Below, piece by piece: positions 7,008-14,142 of a DNA stretch of 16,475 bases. How positions within the stretch are numbered: the first letter of the stretch is position 1; each line of letters starts with the position of its first letter. The translations under genes were made by a program, and so were the position numbers. The stretch is from Rhodospirillaceae bacterium (GTDB taxonomy: Bacteria > Pseudomonadota > Alphaproteobacteria > CADEGL01), in contig JABIRQ010000117.1 of NCBI GenBank assembly GCA_018699755.1, positions 1 to 16,475 of the forward strand, written 5' to 3'. Under the pieces are notes generated by a model, which saw only the letters and a program-made list of their open reading frames with translations, had not been told where the DNA came from and did not search any database.

Positions 7008-8144
7008 ATGATGGACCTACTCGACGGGCTCGGCGGCTATGTCCTGCCGTTCCTGGTCATCCTGACGGTCCTCGTCTTCGTGCACGAGTTTGGCCATTAC
7101 GCTGTCGCGCGCTGGAACAAGGTCCGGGTCGAGGTCTTCTCGATCGGTTTCGGGCCGGAGTTGTTCGGCTTTACCGACCGCGCGGGCACGCGCTGGAAGT
7201 TCAGCATGATTCCCCTCGGCGGGTATGTCCGCATGTTCGGCGACCGCAACGTCGCCAGCCTGCCGGACGGGACCGAGCGCGACTACACCGAGGCCGAGCG
7301 GGCCGTTGCCTTCGCACACAAGCGCCTGGGCCAGCGCACCGCCGTCGTGGCCGCCGGGCCGATCGCCAATTTCATCTTTGCCGCGGTGCTCTTCGCGGCG
7401 CTTTACGTCTTCGTCGGACAGCCTTTCACCTCGCCCGAAGTGGGCGAGGTCCAGCCCGGCAGTGCCGCGGCGGACGCGGGCCTGCAAGCGGGCGATGTGA
7501 TCGCCGAAATCAACGGCAGCCGGATCGACCGGTTCGAGGATATCCGCCAGGTCGTTCAGCTCGGCCTGGGAGAGCCGCTTTCCATCGTCGTCCTGCGGGA
7601 CGGGAGCCAGTTGACCCTGTCCGCCGTCCCGGACGTGATCGAGCGTCAGGACAGCCTGGGCAACTCGTACAAGATCGGCATGCTGGGCGTGCAGAGCATC
7701 GGCCTCGGCTATGAAAAGCGCGATCCCGCCAGTGCGCTCTGGTACGGCACGGAAGCGGTCTGGACCCAGGTGACGGTGGCTTTCAAGGCCATCGGCCAGA
7801 TGATCGGCGGGGCAAGAGATGCAAGCGAAATCGGCGGTCCGCTCAGAATTGCATGGTTGTCCGGAGAAATGGCCCAAGGGGGTTTTATTGTCGCCCTGAA
7901 TTTCATGGCGATACTTTCGGTTCATCTTGGGCTTATCAACCTTTTCCCGGTGCCTTTACTTGACGGCGGACATCTTTTGTTCTATGCCGCCGAAGCCCTT
8001 CGTGGAAAGCCACTGGGCGAACGGGCGCAGGAATACGGTTTCCGGATCGGCCTGGCTTTGGTATTGCTGTTGTTCGTGTTTGCCACTTGGAACGATTTGG
8101 TTCAGCTCCGTGTCGTGCAGTTCGTCCAGGAACTTGTGACATGA
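7008..8144 (+). CDS. rseP: RseP-type site-2 intramembrane zinc metalloprotease
   Basis: Site-2 proteases cut membrane-bound regulators within the membrane, typically anti-sigma factors in envelope stress signalling; the alphaproteobacterial homologue in Caulobacter is called MmpA. The 378 residues show a first membrane helix with the zinc motif HEFGH (26-30), SIGFGPELFGF, one PDZ domain (about 140-205, with GSAAADAGLQAGDVI), then a membrane segment with NLFPVPLLDGGH carrying the third ligand D319, and a last hydrophobic helix. One PDZ fits the shorter alphaproteobacterial form; E. coli RseP has two and is about 450 residues. The start is ATG 7008 or the adjacent ATG 7011, after GGCGGAAG. From 7812 on, codon use changes sharply (see finding). 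Its stop overlaps the ATG of a 10-codon frame that leads into bamA. Confidence 0.94.
   Translation: MMDLLDGLGGYVLPFLVILTVLVFVHEFGHYAVARWNKVRVEVFSIGFGPELFGFTDRAGTRWKFSMIPLGGYVRMFGDRNVASLPDGTERDYTEAERAVAFAHKRLGQRTAVVAAGPIANFIFAAVLFAALYVFVGQPFTSPEVGEVQPGSAAADAGLQAGDVIAEINGSRIDRFEDIRQVVQLGLGEPLSIVVLRDGSQLTLSAVPDVIERQDSLGNSYKIGMLGVQSIGLGYEKRDPASALWYGTEAVWTQVTVAFKAIGQMIGGARDASEIGGPLRIAWLSGEMAQGGFIVALNFMAILSVHLGLINLFPVPLLDGGHLLFYAAEALRGKPLGERAQEYGFRIGLALVLLLFVFATWNDLVQLRVVQFVQELVT
7960..7988 (+). promoter_or_regulatory. Possible weak internal promoter inside rseP, upstream of bamA
   Basis: TTGACG (7960-7965, 5 of 6 to the -35 consensus) is followed after 17 bases by TATGCC (7983-7988, only 3 of 6). 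It lies in the A/T-enriched part of rseP, about 180 bases before bamA. The bases of the -35 also encode the conserved LDG motif, so the match may be accidental. Confidence 0.15.
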
Positions 8145-8173
8145 AGCCGAACGGAATGCGGGGTATCCGTTGA
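8141..8173 (+). other. Ten-codon reading frame bridging rseP and bamA
   Basis: ATG 8141 overlaps the rseP stop as ATGA and is preceded by AGGA (8128-8131) at 9 bases, a better ribosome binding site than bamA has. It reads MKPNGMRGIR and stops at TGA 8171-8173, which overlaps the apparent TTG start of bamA (8170-8172) as TTGA. It could pass ribosomes from rseP to bamA as a coupling leader. Alternatively it is the true bamA start separated by a one-base deletion, for example at the GGGG run 8160-8163. The frames and overlaps are seen; the role is inference. Confidence 0.35.
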
Positions 8174-10434
8174 TCAGGGTCTTTGTAACCCTTCTGCTTT
8201 CGGCTTGGCTGGCGTTGGCTGGGACGGCGTTGGCCCAGACCGGGCCGATCGTCACGGAAGTGCGCGTCGACGGCAATCAGCGCATCGAATCCGAGACGAT
8301 CTTCTCCTACCTGCGGGTCAAGCCGGGCGATCGCTTCGACCGGGCCCTGATGGACCAATCCCTCAAGGACCTTTTCGATACCGGACTGTTCGCCGATGTC
8401 ACGCTGGTCCAGGAGGGCGCCACGGTCATCGTGCGCGTGGTCGAGAATCCGATCATCAATCGCATCGCATTCGAGGGGAACGACAAGCTCGACGACGATA
8501 CGTTGAGCGGCGAGATACAGCTTCGTCCGCGCATCGTCTACACGCGCACCAAGGTGCAGACGGACGTGAAGCGGATTCTGGAGATCTACCGGGCTGGCGG
8601 TCGCTTTGCCGCGACGGTCGAACCGAAGGTGATCGCCCTGTCCGAGAACCGCGTCGATCTGGTCTTCGAGATCGACGAGGGCGAGGTCACGGCCGTCGAT
8701 CGAATCAACTTCGTCGGCAACCGCGTCTTTGACGATTCCGATCTGCGCAGCGTGGTCGAGACCGAGGAGACGGCTTGGTGGAAGGTTCTGACTTCTTCGG
8801 ACACCTATGACCCGGACCGCCTCAACTTCGACAAGGAATTGCTGCGCCGCCACTATCTGGCGAATGGCTATGCCGATTTCCGTGTCGTTTCCGCCGTTGC
8901 GGAACTCGTGCCGAACCGGGAAGGCTTTTTCATCACCTATACGGTGGAGGAGGGCGAGCGCTACAAGTTTGGCGCGGTCGAAATCACGTCCGAACTGCGG
9001 GATCTCGATCCGGAGGCGGTGCGCGAAGCGGTCCTGATGGAGCCGGGCGATTGGTACAACGCCGACCAAGTCGAGGGCACCGTCGAGAATCTGACCGACG
9101 CCGTCGGCAATCTCGGCTATGCCTTCGTCGACATCCGGCCTCAAGTGCGGCGCGACCGCGAAACCCGTGAAATCGACATCACCTTCGAGATATCCGAGGG
9201 TCCGCGAGTCTTCGTCGAACGGATCAATATCAGCGGCAACACGCGCACCCTGGACAAGGTGATCCGGCGTGAGATCCAGTTGATCGAGGGCGATGCCTTC
9301 AACACGGCCCAGCTCCGACGGTCCCAGCAGCGCCTTCGCAATCTCGGCTTCTTCGAGACTGTCGAGGTCAACAACGTGCCGGGCTCGGCCCCCGACAAGA
9401 CCGTGGTCGAGGTCGAGGTCGAGGAACAGTCGACGGGCGAGCTGTCGCTCGGCGCGGGTTTCTCCAGTTCGGAAGGTCCTATCGGCGATTTCGGCATCCG
9501 CGAGAAGAACCTTCTCGGCAAGGGCCAGGATCTGGGCGTGACCTTTACGATCTCCAGCCGGACCCAGGAGATCGACCTCAGCTTCACCGAGCCCTATTTC
9601 ATGGACCGCAACGTGAGCGCGGGCTTCGATCTCTTCCGGGTCACCCGGGATTTCGAGGAGGAAGCGGGCTTCGATCAACGCTCGACGGGCTTCAATCTGC
9701 GCGCCGGTTATTCGACCGCCTATCCGATGAGTCAGGAGCTTAAATACGGCTTCAGCCGCGACGAAGTGCGCAATGTGGATTCGACGGCTTCGCGGTTCAT
9801 CCGCGAGCAGGAAGGCATCACTTACGCCTCGGTCGTGTCCCAGGACCTGCTTTACGATCGGCGGGACAGCCGCTTCGATCCGACGGAAGGGTATTTCTTT
9901 AAGGTGGGCCACGATCTCGCAGGCTTGGGCGGCGATGTGCACTTCCTGCGTAATCGGTTCGAAACCGGCAAGTATTTCACCCTGGACGAAGATCTGACCC
10001 TGACCGTGAGTGGCGAGGCGGGGTATATCCACGGTTTCGACGATACGGTCCGGATCAACGACCGGTTCTTCCTGGGTGGCGACGATCTGCGCGGCTTTGC
10101 GGTGGCCGGCGTGGGACCGAGGGATTTGAACTCGGGCGATGCCCTGGGCGGCGACTGGTTCTTTGCCGGCACGACGGAACTCAGTTTCCCGATCGGGCTG
10201 CCGCGTGAGTTGGGCATCTTCGGCAAGGCCTTCTCGGATATCGGCAGCGTCGGTGGCATCGACGAGAGCGGACCCCTGATCGACGCGAACTCCAGCCTTC
10301 GCGCCACCGTCGGCATCGGCTTGGGGTGGTCCTCGCCCTTCGGACCGGTGCGCGTCGACTATGGCTACGCCGTGCTGAAAGAGGAATTCGACAAGATCGA
10401 AGCACTGCGCATCAGCTTCGGCACGTCATTCTAA
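8170..10434 (+). CDS. bamA: Outer membrane protein assembly factor BamA (Omp85)
   Basis: BamA is the essential outer-membrane barrel that folds and inserts other beta-barrel proteins. The 754 residues have a signal peptide (MIRVFVTLLLSAWLALAGTALAQ, cleavage near 22/23), five POTRA domains (about 27-94, 95-171, 174-262, 265-344, 347-419) and the Omp85 barrel (about 423-754) with the conserved LRGF motif (640-643) and a C-terminal Phe. The length is normal. The only in-frame start that keeps the signal peptide is TTG 8170, because a TGA lies in frame at 8137. The site before it is weak (GCGGGG, 6 bases). Either the start is truly TTG, translated by coupling to the 10-codon frame at 8141, or one base is missing upstream. 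Skp follows after 17 bases, and both proteins serve outer-membrane protein assembly. Confidence 0.95.
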   Translation: MIRVFVTLLLSAWLALAGTALAQTGPIVTEVRVDGNQRIESETIFSYLRVKPGDRFDRALMDQSLKDLFDTGLFADVTLVQEGATVIVRVVENPIINRIAFEGNDKLDDDTLSGEIQLRPRIVYTRTKVQTDVKRILEIYRAGGRFAATVEPKVIALSENRVDLVFEIDEGEVTAVDRINFVGNRVFDDSDLRSVVETEETAWWKVLTSSDTYDPDRLNFDKELLRRHYLANGYADFRVVSAVAELVPNREGFFITYTVEEGERYKFGAVEITSELRDLDPEAVREAVLMEPGDWYNADQVEGTVENLTDAVGNLGYAFVDIRPQVRRDRETREIDITFEISEGPRVFVERINISGNTRTLDKVIRREIQLIEGDAFNTAQLRRSQQRLRNLGFFETVEVNNVPGSAPDKTVVEVEVEEQSTGELSLGAGFSSSEGPIGDFGIREKNLLGKGQDLGVTFTISSRTQEIDLSFTEPYFMDRNVSAGFDLFRVTRDFEEEAGFDQRSTGFNLRAGYSTAYPMSQELKYGFSRDEVRNVDSTASRFIREQEGITYASVVSQDLLYDRRDSRFDPTEGYFFKVGHDLAGLGGDVHFLRNRFETGKYFTLDEDLTLTVSGEAGYIHGFDDTVRINDRFFLGGDDLRGFAVAGVGPRDLNSGDALGGDWFFAGTTELSFPIGLPRELGIFGKAFSDIGSVGGIDESGPLIDANSSLRATVGIGLGWSSPFGPVRVDYGYAVLKEEFDKIEALRISFGTSF

Positions 10435-10451
10435 AGACCGGCGGGTTCGCC

Positions 10452-11015
10452 ATGCGCATGGGACGGGTTGCCTCGATCGTTGCGGTGGCCGGTTGCCTTT
10501 GTCTGGTGCTGTTTTCTTCTTCCAGTCCCGCTTGGGCCCAGGATTCTTCCCGGATTGCCGTTATCGACGTTCAGCGAGTGATGCGCGATTCGACTGCGGC
10601 GGTGGGCATGCGCCAGGCGATCGAGGAACGTCGCTCGGCGTATCAGAAGGAAATCGGAAGTCTGGAAGAATCCCTCAGGGGACGGGAGAAGGAGCTTGCC
10701 CAGCGGGGCCTGAATATTTCGCCGGACCAGTTCGGCGAACGCCAGCGCGAATTCCAAACTGCGGTGACTGATCTGGGCCGGCTGGTCGAGGCGCGCAAAC
10801 GCCAGATCAACCAAGCCATGGGCGACGCCATGCAGCAGATTCAAGCAGCCCTGGGCAAAATCATCGAAGAAGTCGTGGCCGAGCGCGATCTGACACTGGT
10901 TTTACCGCGCTCCCAGGTCGTATTCTCCGCCGAGCCCTTGGAGATCACCGATGTCGTACTCGATCGCTTGAACCAACGCATGCCTTCGGTCTCGATCGCT
11001 TTGCCGGAGGAATAG
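10452..11015 (+). CDS. skp: Skp/OmpH-family periplasmic chaperone
   Basis: Skp is a trimeric periplasmic chaperone that holds unfolded outer-membrane proteins on the way to BamA. The 187-residue protein has a signal peptide (MRMGRVASIVAVAGCLCLVL, with cleavage after AWA near residue 29), a first beta strand SRIAVIDVQRVM typical of the family, and a long charged, Gln/Glu/Arg-rich helical region (about 50-145) forming the tentacle coiled coil. It ends in the strand region LTLVLPRSQVVF and a short tail. The ribosome binding site is weak, and ATG 10458 is an alternative start. Sequence identity in this family is low, so the call rests on the N-terminal strand, the helical middle and the position between bamA and lpxD, which is its usual place. 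Confidence 0.88.
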   Translation: MRMGRVASIVAVAGCLCLVLFSSSSPAWAQDSSRIAVIDVQRVMRDSTAAVGMRQAIEERRSAYQKEIGSLEESLRGREKELAQRGLNISPDQFGERQREFQTAVTDLGRLVEARKRQINQAMGDAMQQIQAALGKIIEEVVAERDLTLVLPRSQVVFSAEPLEITDVVLDRLNQRMPSVSIALPEE

Positions 11016-11023
11016 GGGGAGCC

Positions 11024-12046
11024 ATGGCCGATTCCCGGTTCTTTGCCGTTACCGCGCCGCTGCCGCTGTCCCGGCTTGCCGAGATCGCAGAGGCGGAACT
11101 GGCCGGCGGCGTTGACCCGGCCCGTCTGATTCGCGATGTCGCGCCCTTGGACCTGGCCGGGCCGGAGGAGCTTTCCTTCCTCGACAACAAACTTTACGTC
11201 GACGCTTTCGCGAAAAGCGGCGCCGGAGCCTGCATCGTGACCGCCGAACACGCCGCGCGCGCGCCGGACGGCATGGCGCTGCTGATCAGCCGCTCGCCCT
11301 ATCGGGCCTATGCGCGGGTCGCGGCCGCCTTCTATCCCGAAGCCGCGCTCGAGGGTGCGGTCCACGAACGCGCGATCGTGCATCCCTCGGCCGAGATCGG
11401 AGATGGCACCCGCATCGAGGCCGGAGCGGTCGTCGGCGCGAATGCCAAGATCGGCGGAAATTGCCTGATCGGCGAGAATGTCGTGATCGGCGATGCCGTG
11501 GAAATCGGAGACGGGGTCGAGATTGGCCCGAACGCATCCTTGAGCTATTGCCTGGTGGGTTCGCGGGTTCTGATCCATCCGGGCGTGCGCCTCGGCCAGC
11601 GCGGCTTCGGTTTCGCGATGAGCGAAGAAGGGCATTTCAAGGTGCCGCAACTCGGCCGCGTGATCGTCGAAGACGATGTCGAGATCGGCGCCAATTCGAC
11701 AATCGACCGGGGAGCCAGCTCCGACACCGTCATCGGCCAGGGCTCGATGATTGATAATTTGGTTCAGATCGGGCACAACGTCCGCATGGGCAAGGGCTGC
11801 GTTGTCGTTGCGCAGGCGGGGGTTGCCGGCAGCACCAGGCTCGAGGATCACGTCATTCTCGCCGCACAGGCGGGTCTTGTCGGTCATCTTACGATCGGCA
11901 CGGGGGCGCGAGTCGCTGCACAGGCCGGCATCATGCGCGACGTGCCCGCCGGGGAAACCGTCTGCGGCTCGCCGGCCGTACCGATCAAGCAGTTTTTTCG
12001 GCAGACTGCTGCCGTCGCGAGGCTGGCCAAGCAAAAGGGTAAGTAG
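11024..12046 (+). CDS. lpxD: UDP-3-O-(3-hydroxyacyl)glucosamine N-acyltransferase
   Basis: LpxD adds the second 3-hydroxyacyl chain (N-linked) from acyl-ACP in lipid A synthesis. The 340 residues comprise an N-terminal uridine-binding domain (about 1-110, with PEELSFLDNKLY), a left-handed parallel beta helix made of hexapeptide repeats (about 115-315, e.g. IGDGTRIEAGAVVG, then IGENVVIGDAVEIG), and a C-terminal helix. The catalytic base is H251 in IDNLVQIGHNV, matching E. coli His239. Length is normal. GGGGGAG and GGAGG lie just upstream of the ATG, 8 bases after skp. The fabZ gene follows after 3 bases. Confidence 0.96.
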   Translation: MADSRFFAVTAPLPLSRLAEIAEAELAGGVDPARLIRDVAPLDLAGPEELSFLDNKLYVDAFAKSGAGACIVTAEHAARAPDGMALLISRSPYRAYARVAAAFYPEAALEGAVHERAIVHPSAEIGDGTRIEAGAVVGANAKIGGNCLIGENVVIGDAVEIGDGVEIGPNASLSYCLVGSRVLIHPGVRLGQRGFGFAMSEEGHFKVPQLGRVIVEDDVEIGANSTIDRGASSDTVIGQGSMIDNLVQIGHNVRMGKGCVVVAQAGVAGSTRLEDHVILAAQAGLVGHLTIGTGARVAAQAGIMRDVPAGETVCGSPAVPIKQFFRQTAAVARLAKQKGK

Positions 12047-12049
12047 GGC

Positions 12050-12523
12050 ATGGAAGCGAGCGTCGCACGTCAGGAGCAGGTGGGAATCGATATCGATATC
12101 GAGCGGATTCTGGAAATGATTCCGCACCGCTTTCCGTTCCTGATGATCGACAAGCTCGTCGACGTGGTCGCCGGCGAAGGCGCCACCGGAATCAAGAACG
12201 TCTCGATCAACGAGCCGTTCTTTCAGGGCCATTTTCCCGGCAAGCCGGTCATGCCGGGTGTGCTGATCATCGAGGCGATGGCGCAGACCGCGGCGGTGCT
12301 GGTGGTTCACACCCTCGGCCCGAATGCGGAGGGCAAACTGGTTTATTTCATGACCATCGACGATGCGCGGTTCCGCAAGCCGGTGATGCCGGGCGACACT
12401 CTGCATGTCCATGTCCGCAAGAAGCGGAGCCGCAACAATGTCTGGAAGTTCGAGGCCCAGGCGAAAGTCGATGGCGCGGTCGTCGCCCAGGCGACCTACG
12501 CCGCCATGATTCTGGATGAGTAG
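12050..12523 (+). CDS. fabZ: 3-hydroxyacyl-ACP dehydratase FabZ
   Basis: FabZ dehydrates 3-hydroxyacyl-ACP in fatty acid elongation and so competes with LpxA and LpxD for 3-hydroxyacyl-ACP. The 157 residues form a single hot-dog fold with the catalytic pair H61 (in FFQGHFPGKPVMPG) and E75 (in LIIEAMAQ), and the family stretch LEMIPHRFPFLMIDK (21-35). It is only 3 bases downstream of lpxD and overlaps lpxA by 8 bases, so the balance between membrane fatty acids and lipid A is built into one transcript. The N-terminal 17 residues before the conserved part are slightly longer than in E. coli. Confidence 0.96.
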   Translation: MEASVARQEQVGIDIDIERILEMIPHRFPFLMIDKLVDVVAGEGATGIKNVSINEPFFQGHFPGKPVMPGVLIIEAMAQTAAVLVVHTLGPNAEGKLVYFMTIDDARFRKPVMPGDTLHVHVRKKRSRNNVWKFEAQAKVDGAVVAQATYAAMILDE

Positions 12524-13319
12524 CGCGATCCACCCGACGGCCATCGTCGAAGACGGCGCGGTTCTCGGTGCGGATATCGCCATCGGGCCTTACTGTGTGG
12601 TCGGGGGCGAAGTCGAGCTCGGCGACCGGGTGCGCCTGGTTTCGCACGCGGCGATTGCCGGTCGGACCCGGATCGGGGCGGACTCGATCGTCTTTCCCTT
12701 TGCGTCGATCGGCCACCCGCCACAGGATCTGAAATACAAAGGCGAGGCCTCGCGCCTCGAGATCGGTCGCAAGGCGGTCATTCGCGAACATGTAACGATG
12801 AACCCCGGCACCGAAGGCGGCGGCATGCTGACCAAGGTGGGCGACGAGTGCCTGTTCATGGTTGGCGCCCATGTCGCCCATGACTGTCTGCTCGGGGACC
12901 ATGTCATCATGGCCAACAACGCCACCCTTGCAGGGCATGTCGAGGTCGGCGATTTCGTCATCCTGGGTGGCCTGTCCGCGATCCACCAATTCGTGCGCAT
13001 CGGGCCGCATGCGATGATCGGGGGCATGTCGGGGGTCGAGCAGGACGTGATCCCCTACGGCATGGTGATGGGCGACCGGGCAAATCTTTCGGGGCTCAAC
13101 CTCGTCGGGCTCAAGCGCCGCGGCTTCTCGCGCGACGATATTCACACCCTGCGCACCGCCTACCGCCTGCTTTTCGCGCAAGACGGGACGATGGGCGAGC
13201 GGCTCGACGACGCCGTGGAAGTCTATGGCGCCAACGATGCGGTCATGGATATCGTCCGTTTCATGCGCCATGACTCCTCGCGCGCCCTCTGCCAGCCGCG
13301 TGTGGAGCATGCGGCCTAA
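12516..13319 (+). CDS. lpxA: Acyl-ACP--UDP-N-acetylglucosamine O-acyltransferase
   Basis: LpxA starts lipid A synthesis by moving a 3-hydroxyacyl chain from ACP to the 3-OH of UDP-GlcNAc. The 267 residues are a hexapeptide left-handed beta helix (about 1-190) followed by a helical C-terminal domain containing GLKRRGFSRDDI. The catalytic base is H122 in GAHVAHDC, matching E. coli His125. The chain-length ruler position corresponding to E. coli Gly173 is Gly here (G170 in MIGGMSG), which suggests room for a long acyl chain such as C14; that is inference. The ATG lies inside fabZ (8-base overlap) and the 3' end overlaps lpxI by 11 bases. Confidence 0.96.
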   Translation: MSSAIHPTAIVEDGAVLGADIAIGPYCVVGGEVELGDRVRLVSHAAIAGRTRIGADSIVFPFASIGHPPQDLKYKGEASRLEIGRKAVIREHVTMNPGTEGGGMLTKVGDECLFMVGAHVAHDCLLGDHVIMANNATLAGHVEVGDFVILGGLSAIHQFVRIGPHAMIGGMSGVEQDVIPYGMVMGDRANLSGLNLVGLKRRGFSRDDIHTLRTAYRLLFAQDGTMGERLDDAVEVYGANDAVMDIVRFMRHDSSRALCQPRVEHAA

Positions 13320-14142
13320 GTTGGGAATCGTCGCCGGCGGGGGAGACCTGCCGGTCAAGCTGGTCGCCGCCTGCCGCGCCGCCGGCCGGGAGGTCTTCGT
13401 CCTGGCCCTGGAGGGGCAGGCCGATCCTGCGGCGGCCGAGGGCGTCCCTCATGTCTGGATCCGGATGGGTGCCGCGGGAAAGGCGCTCAAGACCCTGCGC
13501 GAAGCGGGGGTCCAGGACCTGGTCATGGCGGGTCGCGTCCGCCGGCCGTCCTTGTCCGAACTGCGGCCCGATTGGCGCGCGACCAAGCTTTTCGCAAAAC
13601 TGGGCGCCTCGGCTCTGGGCGATGACGGGCTGTTGAGCGCCGTGGTGCGCGAACTGGAGGAGGTCGAGGGGTTCCGTGTGACGGCGCCCGACGAATTGCT
13701 CGGCGATCTCGTTGCGCCCACCGGCCCGCTCGGACGCCACGAGCCCGACGATTCCGCGCGCGGGGATATCGCCCGGGGTTTCGCGGTTGCCCGCGCCCTG
13801 GGCGCCCTCGATGTCGGTCAGGCCGTGGTGGTTCAGGGCGGGCTGGTCCTCGGGGTCGAAGCCATAGAAGGAACCGATGCCCTGATCGCGCGCTGCGCAA
13901 CCTTGCGCCGCGAGGGGCCGGGAGGCGTCTTGGTCAAGACCTGCAAGCCGGGCCAGGAGCGCCGGGTCGATCTGCCGACCGTCGGGATCGAGACCCTGCG
14001 CGGCGCCGCGCGCGCCGGGTTGCGGGGGGTTGCCGTCGAGGCGGGGCGCAGCCTCATCCTGGACCGCGACGCGATGATCCGCATGGCCGACGAGAGCGGT
14101 CTTTTTCTGATCGGCGTGGACCCCGCAACCGGCGTCAAATGA
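13309..14142 (+). CDS. lpxI: UDP-2,3-diacylglucosamine pyrophosphatase LpxI
   Basis: LpxI hydrolyses UDP-2,3-diacylglucosamine to 2,3-diacylglucosamine-1-phosphate (lipid X) in lipid A synthesis; it replaces the unrelated LpxH in Alphaproteobacteria. The 277 residues start MRPKLGIVAGGGDLP, the usual N-terminus, and show DLVMAGRVRRPS (70-81), GDDGLLS (104-110), VVVQGGLVLGVEAIEGTD (173-190) and DLPTVG (221-226). D221 is probably the residue equivalent to the catalytic Asp225 of Caulobacter LpxI, which I infer without an alignment. The ATG is inside the end of lpxA (11-base overlap), and an in-frame GTG at 13300 is a less likely start. It overlaps lpxB by ATGA. Confidence 0.93.
   Translation: MRPKLGIVAGGGDLPVKLVAACRAAGREVFVLALEGQADPAAAEGVPHVWIRMGAAGKALKTLREAGVQDLVMAGRVRRPSLSELRPDWRATKLFAKLGASALGDDGLLSAVVRELEEVEGFRVTAPDELLGDLVAPTGPLGRHEPDDSARGDIARGFAVARALGALDVGQAVVVQGGLVLGVEAIEGTDALIARCATLRREGPGGVLVKTCKPGQERRVDLPTVGIETLRGAARAGLRGVAVEAGRSLILDRDAMIRMADESGLFLIGVDPATGVK

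Noticed and set aside
8129..8155. GGAACTT at 8129-8135, matching the -35 of sigmaE-type promoters, just before bamA
   Set aside because: No matching -10 (TCTGA-like or CGTT) lies at 15-18 bases downstream, so it is probably chance and part of the rseP codons and Shine-Dalgarno.
7936..10032. Very long open frame (698 codons) on the - strand opposite bamA and the end of rseP
   Set aside because: It mirrors the codon pattern of high-GC genes, its translation resembles no known fold, and the + strand carries a full, unmistakable BamA. Similar shadows lie opposite lpxD-fabZ (10841-12583) and frr-uppS-cdsA (3833-5149).
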